A DNA stretch of 60,866 bases from Mariniblastus sp. (GTDB taxonomy: Bacteria > Planctomycetota > Planctomycetia > Pirellulales > Pirellulaceae), in NCBI GenBank assembly GCA_023300235.1, contig JALZWN010000007.1, forward strand, positions 1 to 60,866, given 5' to 3'. The notes under the pieces were generated by a model. The model did not search any database and was not told where the DNA came from. It saw only the letters and a program-made list of their open reading frames with translations. The translations under genes and the position numbers were made by a program. Of the stretch, positions 49,178 through 58,568 are shown piece after piece; positions within the stretch are counted from its first letter, which is position 1, and each line of letters opens with the position of its first letter.

Positions 49178-49798
49178 TTAGCAACCGACGATTTCTAACA
49201 ACTCAATCGCTGGCTTGCCGTCACAATGAATGATCGCCGTCCGCCCGAAGCACACATCGCCAACGTTGCACCCAAACGCCTCAGCCAACTCGCCGCCGCA
49301 CTCAATCCGGTACAAACTTAACAACTGTACCTCTCGCAACACATTGTGATTGATCAACACGCGGCCCAGCGGAATTTTGCGCGACTCGATTTCTTCGCGC
49401 ACCAAATCGCTGACTGCCGTCAAATGCAACCTCACGATCCCGTACATCACAACGCAATTGTCAGACTGACGCCGCAACAAAATTTTTCGCGAATAATGAT
49501 CGCCATCGGTGCGATGCTCCAGCACGTCAACATCGACATTGCAACCATGATACTGTTCGACAGCCACGGTCATGTGCGAGTTGTGATTCAGCAACTCTTT
49601 GCCCAGAGCGACAACCTGATCCGCTTCGACTTTTGAAAACTTCCCCAGCAATTGGGGATCGTCAAAAAACAAAGCTTGCAACGAATCGAGATCGACGAGA
49701 GTAGAATCAGCTGACATCAATTGACTTCCGGAAAACGGTTCTTCGTTGGCCTCTACAAGAAACCGCACTACAGCGAAACCCAACCTGTAAGATTTCAT
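49178..49798 (-). CDS. Chorismate pyruvate-lyase-like (UbiC/DUF98-like) protein; true start probably MSADSTLV (about 49720)
   Basis: SRKILLRRQSDNCVVMYGIVRLHL ... IPLGRVLINHNVLREV ... VCFGRTAIIHCDGKPAIELLEIV lines up by eye with the UbiC pattern R(E)ILL...PLGR...R...GR...GKP...E. Confidence 0.6.
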   Translation of the reverse strand: MKSYRLGFAVVRFLVEANEEPFSGSQLMSADSTLVDLDSLQALFFDDPQLLGKFSKVEADQVVALGKELLNHNSHMTVAVEQYHGCNVDVDVLEHRTDGDHYSRKILLRRQSDNCVVMYGIVRLHLTAVSDLVREEIESRKIPLGRVLINHNVLREVQLLSLYRIECGGELAEAFGCNVGDVCFGRTAIIHCDGKPAIELLEIVGC

Positions 49799-49821
49799 TT
49801 CGACCCAAACATGCCAACCAC

Positions 49822-51792
49822 TTATTTCAGTGGTTCGGCCACAGTTGCTTTGATCACCGGCAAACCCGACGCTGGCCGCATCTGCTGAGTACTAGCAGCC
49901 CCCTGGCCGTTAACGATCGGCATCACTTCATCGAACGTCAAATGCTGGATATCGATCGTGGGCTTCACTTCCGCCGTTCGATCCAACACCGTATCGACGA
50001 CATAATACATTAGCCGCCGGAGCTCTTCGTTCTCAATTTGATCGGCAATTTCTTCGGCCTTTTGCTGATGCTTGTCGACCAACTTGCAGGCTTTTTCGAA
50101 AACACCAGCTTCGAAGTACAGATGCCGAGCCCGCAAGATCCGCTTTTCGTCAGACATGCTTTGTCCAGGCTGAATCAAAGCCAGCAGTTCTTCTGCCAAC
50201 GCTGGCGACAATCCCTCCAACGCCAATGCCAACAACAACGTCGGACGACCGCCCAACAAGTCAGCACCGATCGACTTTTTGTTTTCCTCGTCACGCTCCC
50301 AATCTTTCAGGTCATTCAAGATCTGAAACGCCACGCCCAAGTTTCTAGAAAACGCTTTGACTGGCTTGTTGAACTCTTCGCAAGGCCCAGCCAAACGCAG
50401 TCCGCAATAAAACGCCGCCTCAAACGCCGGTGCAGTTTTCAACGCATAGATCTTCAACGCGTCAATCGGCTTCAACGCCCGATCGCCGCCGTCTCGCCAC
50501 ATTAACTCAGCCCCCTGCCCTTCAGCAAGCCGCTGATGCGACGAAGCCAAACACTCAAGAATGTCAGCCGCCGCTTCTGCGCCTAACTCTTTACGAGCAC
50601 CACTGACCATCCGGTAGCCCAGCCCGACCAGGTAATCGCCGACGTTGATGCCCGTTGGCACGCCATACTTTACATGCAGCGTCTCGGCGCCATAGCGGTA
50701 CTGATCGTTGTCTTCAATGTCGTCGTGGATCAACGATGCCTTATGAAACGTCTCGATCGACATCGCGGTACGTCGCACATGGTCCGGGTACTCCGCCACC
50801 ACATCGGCGCCACTGGCAAACGTTGCTTCCCCACCAATGATCGCATCGTAAACCGCCAGCGTGATGAACGGTCGTGAATGCTTCCCGCCGGCCGAAAGAA
50901 AATCATAAGCCAACGCCTCCGTTGCCGCGATCGGATCCTGCTTGACCAGCTTGTCCAAACTCAGCCCCGCATGCTCTTCCTTCACGCGAGCCTTCGGCAT
51001 TAAACGCTCGAGCGAATCAGCATCGAACAAATGTGATGCCTCACGCAACAAATGCAAATAGCTACGAGTCACTTGGTTCGATTCATCGTGCGGCACTCGC
51101 ACCATCTGCTCGACCCAATCTTCGTCAACACTCGTGTTACGACAATCGCTCGACAACAACGGCACGGCCATGCAAGGAATACCGGCCAGCATGATTTTGT
51201 CGATCGCTTTTTCCAACACATTCAAACAAGCCACCCCGACGATCGCATCGACGTGCCCACTCACAATGATTTTCAAAACGATCGGCGACCCCTCGGCGAC
51301 CAACACCTTATAGCCCAGCTCTTCAGCGGCACCACGGAAGTCAGCAATGCTGCACGCACCGCAAGTCTTACACGCCAAACCAAATTCATCGTAGTCAGCA
51401 GGGCAACCTTCAGCGTGCTTCAAACAATGCGGCAACAAGAACAACCGCCGCTCGTGAGGAATCGACTTGATCTGCTCTTCCCAAAAGCAGCTCGACAGCA
51501 CCACCATGATCCAACCCAGAAACCCTTCCGGCTGGCCAGCGTCTTCCAGCAACTTTCGCGAGATCGCCTCTAACTGATCTTTGGATGGCGGCACGTTGCG
51601 GTCGAGCGTATCGGCAATCTGCTGGCAAGTCGCCCGTAGCGATTCGCGCAATTCCTTTGTCGCAGGCACCATTTTAAGATGAGCCGTTTTACGACGGCGC
51701 GAACGGCGCTTTGGCTTGGCCGTTTTTTCTTCGGCAGGCGTTTGGCTAACAAGTTGATCTGTTTTCGTTGACACCAACGTCACACCTCTCAA
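49822..51792 (-). CDS. DUF116 domain fused to polyprenyl (isoprenyl) diphosphate synthase
   Basis: DUF116-like LFLLPHCLKHAEGCPADYDEFGLACKTCGACSI; prenyl synthase FHKASLIHDDIEDND and FQILNDLKDWERD; TTG start overlapping upstream stop (TTGA). Confidence 0.88.
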   Translation of the reverse strand: MRGVTLVSTKTDQLVSQTPAEEKTAKPKRRSRRRKTAHLKMVPATKELRESLRATCQQIADTLDRNVPPSKDQLEAISRKLLEDAGQPEGFLGWIMVVLSSCFWEEQIKSIPHERRLFLLPHCLKHAEGCPADYDEFGLACKTCGACSIADFRGAAEELGYKVLVAEGSPIVLKIIVSGHVDAIVGVACLNVLEKAIDKIMLAGIPCMAVPLLSSDCRNTSVDEDWVEQMVRVPHDESNQVTRSYLHLLREASHLFDADSLERLMPKARVKEEHAGLSLDKLVKQDPIAATEALAYDFLSAGGKHSRPFITLAVYDAIIGGEATFASGADVVAEYPDHVRRTAMSIETFHKASLIHDDIEDNDQYRYGAETLHVKYGVPTGINVGDYLVGLGYRMVSGARKELGAEAAADILECLASSHQRLAEGQGAELMWRDGGDRALKPIDALKIYALKTAPAFEAAFYCGLRLAGPCEEFNKPVKAFSRNLGVAFQILNDLKDWERDEENKKSIGADLLGGRPTLLLALALEGLSPALAEELLALIQPGQSMSDEKRILRARHLYFEAGVFEKACKLVDKHQQKAEEIADQIENEELRRLMYYVVDTVLDRTAEVKPTIDIQHLTFDEVMPIVNGQGAASTQQMRPASGLPVIKATVAEPLK

Positions 51793-53672
51793 AAGTTATT
51801 TTTTGCTTTCGCCAAAGCGGCGGTCGCGAAAATCAACGGGTACGATTTTTCAAAGTACCACAGCTTGGCGAAATAAAATCCAATCGGGCTGCACTGCTGC
51901 AAACACCCAGCCTCACTGGCTCGAACCAACCACTCAACCCCACGCCAAGCCGCTTGAGCATGAAGTGGATCTTTGGAGTCCAGCAAAACTTCACAACACA
52001 ACGCGGTCTCTTCCACCGAATTCTGCCCCAGCGAATCTTCAGGTCCACGAATCGTTGATCCGTCACGAATCGCAGATCCGTCACGGATCGCTGCCCCGCC
52101 TCCCCAACCTCCGCTGGTGCTTTGATTTTCTACTAACCAGTTTAACCCAAACCGAGCCTCTTGGGTATCGAAACGCCCGGCATCTCGATAAGCAGCTAAC
52201 ACTTTGGCCGTTCCGTAAAATGGATTTTCTTCGTCATCCCAGTCTTGATTGCCAAACCACAACGGATTCCAACTCCCGTCATCGTTTTGCTGCCGCTGCA
52301 AATAACCAAAACCCCTATCAATCGCTCGGTCTACATCTTTTGGTGTAAAACTGTTTTGTTCGAATTGATCGACACGTTCTCGCCACGCCAACAAGCCACG
52401 AATCACGTGAGCGGTAATGTCAGCCCCACTACGGTCAAACGGAAACTTCCCCCAACCTCGACAAAACGTCGGCCAACCTTGGTCGCGGTTCTGCAACTTC
52501 AACAACCAACCCATTCCGTTTTCGGCTGCCGATAAAATTTCGTTCTTTTGATTTTCAAATTGCCCGGTAGCTAACAATTTGTTCAAAGCGAGCATCGCTC
52601 CCGGCGTATCGTCCGCATCAGGCACCGCGCCCGGCAAATCCGTCCAACCCCAACCGCCCGGCGGCGAACCCGTAAACGGATGCACGGTTTGGTTTTGACA
52701 ACTCAAAATCCAGTCGACACAATCCGACCAACGTTTCGGTTCTTCTTGAATGCTCGACTTCAAACCATCCGCGTTATTGGCCAACGCGTTCACCGACAGC
52801 GTCGTACTCCACGTCGCCAAGTTCGTATCGATCGGCCAGCTACCTTGCGGCTGACCGTCGTTCGCTTCCACGCAAAACGAATCGATCAAAAACTGCATCC
52901 CCTGCTTCACCACCGGATGATTCACCTTGCCAGTTTTGATCAACCCCATCGCAACAAAACTGGTCAGCGGCACGGCTTCCAAAAACCCACCACTGGACGG
53001 CTGCATTTTTTCCAGCACATTCAAACTACAACCGACCGCCCAACGTCGAATCGACTTCCGCACCGGATCCCACGGCGGGTCGAAGTGAAACTTCGCTTGC
53101 CCGATCGCCACCAACGCCGGAATCGCGTAGCTCACCACCGGCAACTGCATCAGGTGATAAAACCGCTGCGGCACACAAGCGGCCTCAAACGGAAGCGCGG
53201 AGACTTCCTTCCAAGGCACGACACCCGCCATCGCACAGTTGGCCAAAATCGGCACCGCGAACGTTTTGTCTTTTCCATACCGCCGACGAAGACCAGGAAT
53301 CGACCCCTGCGACTCGACATAAGCGTTGGCCGCATCCAGCATTTTTTGATTGGCGTCCACTCGCCCGGCCGCGTGAGTCGCAGCCACCACCAACATCGAA
53401 GTCGCAATGTTCGAGTAATTCAGCGGCGTGTCACCAAAGCCACCGTCTTCGTTCTGCTGGCCCACCAGCCAGCCAAAGCCCGCTTCGATCTGCCGGCGAA
53501 TCTCGATTTGATGATCCGCGGTTCCTCCACCAGCGTCCAGATAAAACGACATCGCACTGATCGCCGTGGCGGTCGACAACGCCGACGCCGACAGTTCCCC
53601 CACCCAATGGCCAGAAGAGCCTTGCCGAGACGCCAGCAACGCGTCCGCGATCTGCTTGTACGCAGCCTCCAA
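51789..53672 (-). CDS. Class II terpene cyclase / squalene-hopene cyclase-like (prenyltransferase/squalene oxidase repeats)
   Basis: QW-like repeats (QQNEDGGFGDTP, LQNRDQGWPTF, QRQQNDDGSWNPLWFG, ENQSTSGGWGGG) and DxDD-type motif VPDADDTPGAMLAL. Confidence 0.85.
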   Translation of the reverse strand: MEAAYKQIADALLASRQGSSGHWVGELSASALSTATAISAMSFYLDAGGGTADHQIEIRRQIEAGFGWLVGQQNEDGGFGDTPLNYSNIATSMLVVAATHAAGRVDANQKMLDAANAYVESQGSIPGLRRRYGKDKTFAVPILANCAMAGVVPWKEVSALPFEAACVPQRFYHLMQLPVVSYAIPALVAIGQAKFHFDPPWDPVRKSIRRWAVGCSLNVLEKMQPSSGGFLEAVPLTSFVAMGLIKTGKVNHPVVKQGMQFLIDSFCVEANDGQPQGSWPIDTNLATWSTTLSVNALANNADGLKSSIQEEPKRWSDCVDWILSCQNQTVHPFTGSPPGGWGWTDLPGAVPDADDTPGAMLALNKLLATGQFENQKNEILSAAENGMGWLLKLQNRDQGWPTFCRGWGKFPFDRSGADITAHVIRGLLAWRERVDQFEQNSFTPKDVDRAIDRGFGYLQRQQNDDGSWNPLWFGNQDWDDEENPFYGTAKVLAAYRDAGRFDTQEARFGLNWLVENQSTSGGWGGGAAIRDGSAIRDGSTIRGPEDSLGQNSVEETALCCEVLLDSKDPLHAQAAWRGVEWLVRASEAGCLQQCSPIGFYFAKLWYFEKSYPLIFATAALAKAKNNF

Positions 53673-53889
53673 TTGTGCCGCAGAAACATCCGTCGCAGGC
53701 CGAGCTTGAGTAAAGTTGGTAGAAATTTTAACAGCCCTTTTTCAAATGGCAGCGTCGGTGGTCTAATCGGGACATCCGGACAACTGATTCGACAGCCAAC
53801 CGAGCGTTAGTTTTAAAGAAGCTTCCCTCACCCGTCGAAAACCAACGTTGTTCTCGCTTATTTCATCGTCGATCATCATCAGGAACATC

Positions 53890-55071
53890 ATGGGATTTCT
53901 TTCGGGTAGTTTAACCTTTGCACGCTTCGAAATCACTAAGGACGACTCGGGAGAGTTCGGAGATTCGCACTTAAAAACGCTCGCCAAACGACAAATCGGC
54001 AGCAAAAAAGTCGACTTGCTAGAAGAACCGTCGGTCGGCTTCACCGGCGGCACCCACGTTTTCGACACCGATTTTACCGCAGAAAAAAACATCATCGGCC
54101 AAGCGTTGCATTTCGGCGTTCGAATCGACACATTCTCCGTTCCCGGCAACATCAAGCGTGCATGGATGTCGATGGAACTGCAAGGCATCATGGCCGACAA
54201 CGCCGGCGGTCGGCCGACCAAGGCTCAACGTGAAGAAGCCAACCAAGCGGTCGAACAACGCTGTGCTGACGAAGCCGCCAAAGGCAATTTCAAACGCATG
54301 AACGTGACCTCCGTTTTGTGGGACGCCGCCACCGAAACGATGTTCATCGCCAGCAACAGCGAAAAGAACAACGAATCCGTTTTGGGTTTGATCGAGTCCG
54401 CCTTTGGCATCGAAGTCAGCCCGATCACGCCGACACGTTTGGCGTTGAACTACTGCGAAGACGACGCCGACGCCTACGCAGCCCTAACTCACATCGACGC
54501 CACCAACTTCGTCGAAGACGCCCCCATGAACGTCACTTGGTGGAACGGGATGAGCGAAAACTTTGATTACTTGGGCAACGAGTTCCTGATGTGGCTCTGG
54601 TGGAAGTGGGAAACCGATTCGACCGTGATGGACCTCGCCGACGAATCAGAAGTCTCCGGCATGTTCGCTCGCACTTTGGCTTTGGACTGCCCTGAAGCCG
54701 AATCCGGCAAAGAATCCATCAGCGCCGAATCGCCTGTAGCACTCCCCGAAGCCAACCTTGCCATCCGCATGGGCAAGCTTCCTCGCAAAGCGGGCCTGAC
54801 CTTAGTGCGAAACGCTCAACAATTTGACCTAACGCTGATCGCCGAATCGTTCGGCGTCGGCGGTTGCAAAATCAGCTTCCCAGGCGAAACCAACAGCCTC
54901 GACCGCGAAGATCGCATCGAATCAGTACGACAAACCGGAGAGACTCTAGACCTGTTGTTCGAAGCTTTCCTCGATCAACGTATCGGCAAAAAATGGAAGG
55001 CCGAAACCAAAAAGATGCGCGAGTGGCTCTCCAAGGAAACAACCACTCGCCGCCAAGCCAAGGCCGCGTAG
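53890..55071 (+). CDS. rdgC: RdgC-like recombination-associated protein
   Basis: MGFLSGSLTFARFEIT start; PTKAQREEANQAVEQR...NVTSVLWDAATETMFIASNSEKNNESVLGLIESAFGIEVSPITP resembles RdgC fold order. Confidence 0.7.
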   Translation: MGFLSGSLTFARFEITKDDSGEFGDSHLKTLAKRQIGSKKVDLLEEPSVGFTGGTHVFDTDFTAEKNIIGQALHFGVRIDTFSVPGNIKRAWMSMELQGIMADNAGGRPTKAQREEANQAVEQRCADEAAKGNFKRMNVTSVLWDAATETMFIASNSEKNNESVLGLIESAFGIEVSPITPTRLALNYCEDDADAYAALTHIDATNFVEDAPMNVTWWNGMSENFDYLGNEFLMWLWWKWETDSTVMDLADESEVSGMFARTLALDCPEAESGKESISAESPVALPEANLAIRMGKLPRKAGLTLVRNAQQFDLTLIAESFGVGGCKISFPGETNSLDREDRIESVRQTGETLDLLFEAFLDQRIGKKWKAETKKMREWLSKETTTRRQAKAA

Positions 55072-55412
55072 CCATAAAGTGCGACCAGCGTAACACCCAA
55101 TGGAAGCCCGGCGCGTCAGCAAGGAACTGAGCGTCAGCGAATGTCACCCTTCACTCCGAGGGCGTGTTTTCAACGTGATTTTTAGGCGGAATCTACCAGA
55201 AGTGAATTAACTTAATCCCTTCTAAGCCCCGAAGGGACGGCATGTTTTAGCCACGAGTGAAAACCCGTGGTTGCTAGAACCTGCCAATCCACGGCATCGC
55301 CTTAAACGCCCACTAATACAAATCCATGTTCGCGTGAATGCAAGCCAGCTGCTCGGCAAGCGATTGCCACTCAGACTTCGAGATCGACACCGCAACGTCC
55401 TCCCGCGACAAC

Positions 55413-57371
55413 CTATCGACTGCTCAGCTCATGTACCGCATCGACCAACGCGATCGCGTTATCAACAGGAGTCATCGGCAAAATCCCGTGCCCAAGATTA
55501 AAGATATGCCCCGGACGACCACCGGCTTGATCTAAAACAATCTGAGCTTGGCGGCGAATCTCTTTTGGATCGGTCAACAAAACCGTCGGGTCCAAGTTCC
55601 CCTGCACCGCTCGATCGTGACCAACGGTTTCCCAAGCCACGTCCAACCGGACTCGCCAATCAATCCCAACCACCGAAGCAGCCGTATCCGCCAGCAACGG
55701 CAACAACGCCGGGTTCCCCGTCGCGAAGTTAATCACCGGCACCGAAGAAGGCACCGAAGCGATGATCGACTTCACGTACGGATGCACGTACTTTTTGTAG
55801 TCTTCGTAGCTCAAGCAACCCGCCCAAGAATCGAACAACTGAATGCACTGCGCCCCAGCTTCAACCTGACCGGCGACGTACAACGAAATCGAATCCGTCA
55901 GTTTTTGCATGATCACCTGCCATGCCGCAGGATCGCCGTACATGATCTTTTTAGTATTGTGATAGTTCCGGCTCGAACCACCCTCGATCATATAACTGGC
56001 CAACGTAAACGGGGCGCCCGAGAAACCGATCAAAGGCATATCCGCCGGTAAATCATTTCGCGTTTGGCGAACGGTGTCCATCACGAACTGCAACGGCTCG
56101 TTCGATTCGAGCACCTTGATGCGATCGATGTCCGCACTGGTCCGAACAGGATTATGAATCACCGGCCCATCGCCTTTGACGAACTCCAAGTCGGAACCCA
56201 TCGGCACCAAAATCGGCAACAGATCTGAAAAGATAATCGCGGCGTCAACGCCCAAACGATTCACCGCCGTACACATCACTTCGCTGCACAACTGCGGATT
56301 GGCACACAGGTCCAAAAACGAAATTTTGCTACGCACATCTCGGTACTCTTGCATGTACCGACCGGCTTGCCGCATCATCCAGATCGGAGTCACATCCGTG
56401 GGCTCACCACGGCAGGCTTTCATAAACGGGTTGTTGTACCAAGGAGCCTGAGGATCGGCGGGGCTTGTTGCGGGACCAGACATATTGATTCGTATAAGGT
56501 GTTTTTGTTTTTGAATTGATCCTAGATTGTCGCCGATTTCCGCCACGACTGCGACGGGGGCAACCGCGTTCAGGACGTAATCCGGCATAAATCCATGGTC
56601 TTGTAAAATCTCGGCCGCATCCACGTTTTGGCAAATCACCAGATGGTCGTCCAGCAAATGGCTCGTCAACCGCACACGGCCAAACTGCTTCGCTAAATTA
56701 ACAAACCTTGCCGTGGTCGCAGCGTCTGAAAAAATCACCCCGTGATACTCGCCAACGTCAATTCGCTCAAACAAATCGACCGCGGCCGAAGCTTCACTTG
56801 GCACCCCGATCATAAAGGGAGCCAATAGAGTCAACCTCGCCCCTCGTGATTCAAGCCCGCTAATCAAACTCGATTGATCCGCGGTTTTCTCCAACGCGAT
56901 GTTTTGATTAACGCTCGACCCTTGTCGATCTACGGCAATCAAAATTTGACGCCACATCGCCAGCTCGGCTGGATCGTCTCCGTTGCCAGATTTTGCCAAC
57001 TTCTCAACCACTTCAACCGTTGGTTGAATTTCGAAGCCTTGCAGCACTTCGGTCGCCGCAGCTGAACCAGAGACGGTTCGAATATCCGCCAACCCATCCA
57101 AGAACCGCTGCCTGGGCGCGGTCTGCAAAGCTGATTCAATGAGCGCTCGCGCCCCTGCTCCAGTCACAAACACAACCGTATCGATATCGCCAGTCAACAC
57201 ACGATTCGCGAAATCCGCATGCTCACGGCTGGGCCGAATCGCTAGATTCAGCTCGCCGCCAAAATCGCAGACACTCAAACAGCCACCAGCCGCAGTAAAG
57301 GCAGATTCAAGCTCCGCCGAACCGGGACCGGCGAGCGTTACGAATCGAAAGTCTTTGATTTCCATGCTCAA
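55413..57371 (-). CDS. hemE: Fusion of uroporphyrinogen-III synthase-like domain (N) and uroporphyrinogen decarboxylase (C)
   Basis: N-term HemD-like (VVFVTGAGARALIESA ... YHGVIFSDAATTARFV); C-term HemE (PIWMMRQAGRYMQEYRDVR, LIGFSGAPFTLASYMIEGGSSRNY, GHIFNLGHGILPMTPVDNA); no stop between. Confidence 0.9.
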   Translation of the reverse strand: MSMEIKDFRFVTLAGPGSAELESAFTAAGGCLSVCDFGGELNLAIRPSREHADFANRVLTGDIDTVVFVTGAGARALIESALQTAPRQRFLDGLADIRTVSGSAAATEVLQGFEIQPTVEVVEKLAKSGNGDDPAELAMWRQILIAVDRQGSSVNQNIALEKTADQSSLISGLESRGARLTLLAPFMIGVPSEASAAVDLFERIDVGEYHGVIFSDAATTARFVNLAKQFGRVRLTSHLLDDHLVICQNVDAAEILQDHGFMPDYVLNAVAPVAVVAEIGDNLGSIQKQKHLIRINMSGPATSPADPQAPWYNNPFMKACRGEPTDVTPIWMMRQAGRYMQEYRDVRSKISFLDLCANPQLCSEVMCTAVNRLGVDAAIIFSDLLPILVPMGSDLEFVKGDGPVIHNPVRTSADIDRIKVLESNEPLQFVMDTVRQTRNDLPADMPLIGFSGAPFTLASYMIEGGSSRNYHNTKKIMYGDPAAWQVIMQKLTDSISLYVAGQVEAGAQCIQLFDSWAGCLSYEDYKKYVHPYVKSIIASVPSSVPVINFATGNPALLPLLADTAASVVGIDWRVRLDVAWETVGHDRAVQGNLDPTVLLTDPKEIRRQAQIVLDQAGGRPGHIFNLGHGILPMTPVDNAIALVDAVHELSSR

Positions 57372-57532
57372 CCGCGGGTCTACTTGCTTGATGAATATTT
57401 AGCCGTTTGATCGATAGCCAACAAAACAGGGTGAATCAGTTTTGCCAATCACGAAGGCTCTACCAATGGCAGCCCGCCGCGTGAGCAAGGATTCCCACAG
57501 CTTCAAAACCTAATCCACCCTAACCAACAAAA

Positions 57533-58534
57533 TTACTCGCCGAACTCAGCCTTCAGCACTTTACGGACGTGCTCCAAAACTTGCTTTTGCACCGTTTCAA
57601 AATCATCGCTTTCGATAAACGCACCAGCCGCCGCTTTGTGACCACCACCCGCGAACTCGGCCGCAACCACGTTCGCATGTGAATCACAACGACTACGGAA
57701 ACTCAACTTATAACCACCGTCAATTTGACCAACCAAGATCACCGCAAACCGAGTACCCTCGATCTCCAAAGCCAAGTTAATCAAGTCCTCCGTGTCAGTT
57801 TGCTCCGCACCGGTATTAGCAAAATCTTCGGGCTTGATGTAAGTATGAGCAAACCGGCCACCGATCTCAGTCTGCACACGAGCCAAAACGGTCCCCCGCA
57901 AACGAACTCGGCCAACGGTTTCACGCTCGTACAAATGACCATAAATCGCCGCTGGATTCGCTCCACCAACAACCAACTTGGCCGCGGTGTTGTAAGTCGT
58001 TTCCTTGACAGACGGAAAACGGAACCAACCCGTGTCCGTCGAAAGTGCAGCAAACAGCGGAGTCGAAATTTCCGGTGTCAGCTCAACGCCCAAATGCTCG
58101 GCCGCTTCCACGCACATCCGGCCGACGGCCTCCGCGGTCGTGTTTTTAAATAGCTCCGCATCGATATCGTCTTCGCCAACGTGATGATCAAAAATGATTT
58201 TCTTATAGGACGACGCCTTAATCACATCGGCCATGGGGCCAAGTTGCACCCAAGCACTGGTGTCCAAAATCATGTGCAGATCCGCGTCATCCAAATCAGC
58301 GGGCTGGATATCTTCGTTGATGCACATGATCCGCTTATCGGGATCAATGAATGCCAAGTTTGGTGGAACGGCTTGACCGCAGACGATACGAACCTTTTTG
58401 CCCAACGCCTCCAAGATACCGGCCATTCCCAAGCAACTACCCAACGCATCACAATCAGGGCGGATATGGCTGGTCAAAATAATATTTTCAGCCGCGCTCA
58501 CAACTTCGCAAAACCGGGTCCAGTCAACATTCAT
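57533..58534 (-). CDS. DHH-family phosphoesterase (NrnA-like oligoribonuclease/pAp phosphatase)
   Basis: IILTSHIRPDCDALGSCLGMAGIL, IIFDHHVGEDDID, FAGGGHKAAAGAFIE. Confidence 0.9.
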   Translation of the reverse strand: MNVDWTRFCEVVSAAENIILTSHIRPDCDALGSCLGMAGILEALGKKVRIVCGQAVPPNLAFIDPDKRIMCINEDIQPADLDDADLHMILDTSAWVQLGPMADVIKASSYKKIIFDHHVGEDDIDAELFKNTTAEAVGRMCVEAAEHLGVELTPEISTPLFAALSTDTGWFRFPSVKETTYNTAAKLVVGGANPAAIYGHLYERETVGRVRLRGTVLARVQTEIGGRFAHTYIKPEDFANTGAEQTDTEDLINLALEIEGTRFAVILVGQIDGGYKLSFRSRCDSHANVVAAEFAGGGHKAAAGAFIESDDFETVQKQVLEHVRKVLKAEFGE

Positions 58535-58568
58535 GGGTTACTCAATCTGTTTCTAAGTGCTTTAGGTA

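Noticed and set aside
52680-53810. 376-aa plus-strand ORF, Arg/His-rich
   Set aside because: Fully antisense to the well-supported terpene cyclase; composition (R, H, Q rich, no motif) typical of a shadow ORF.
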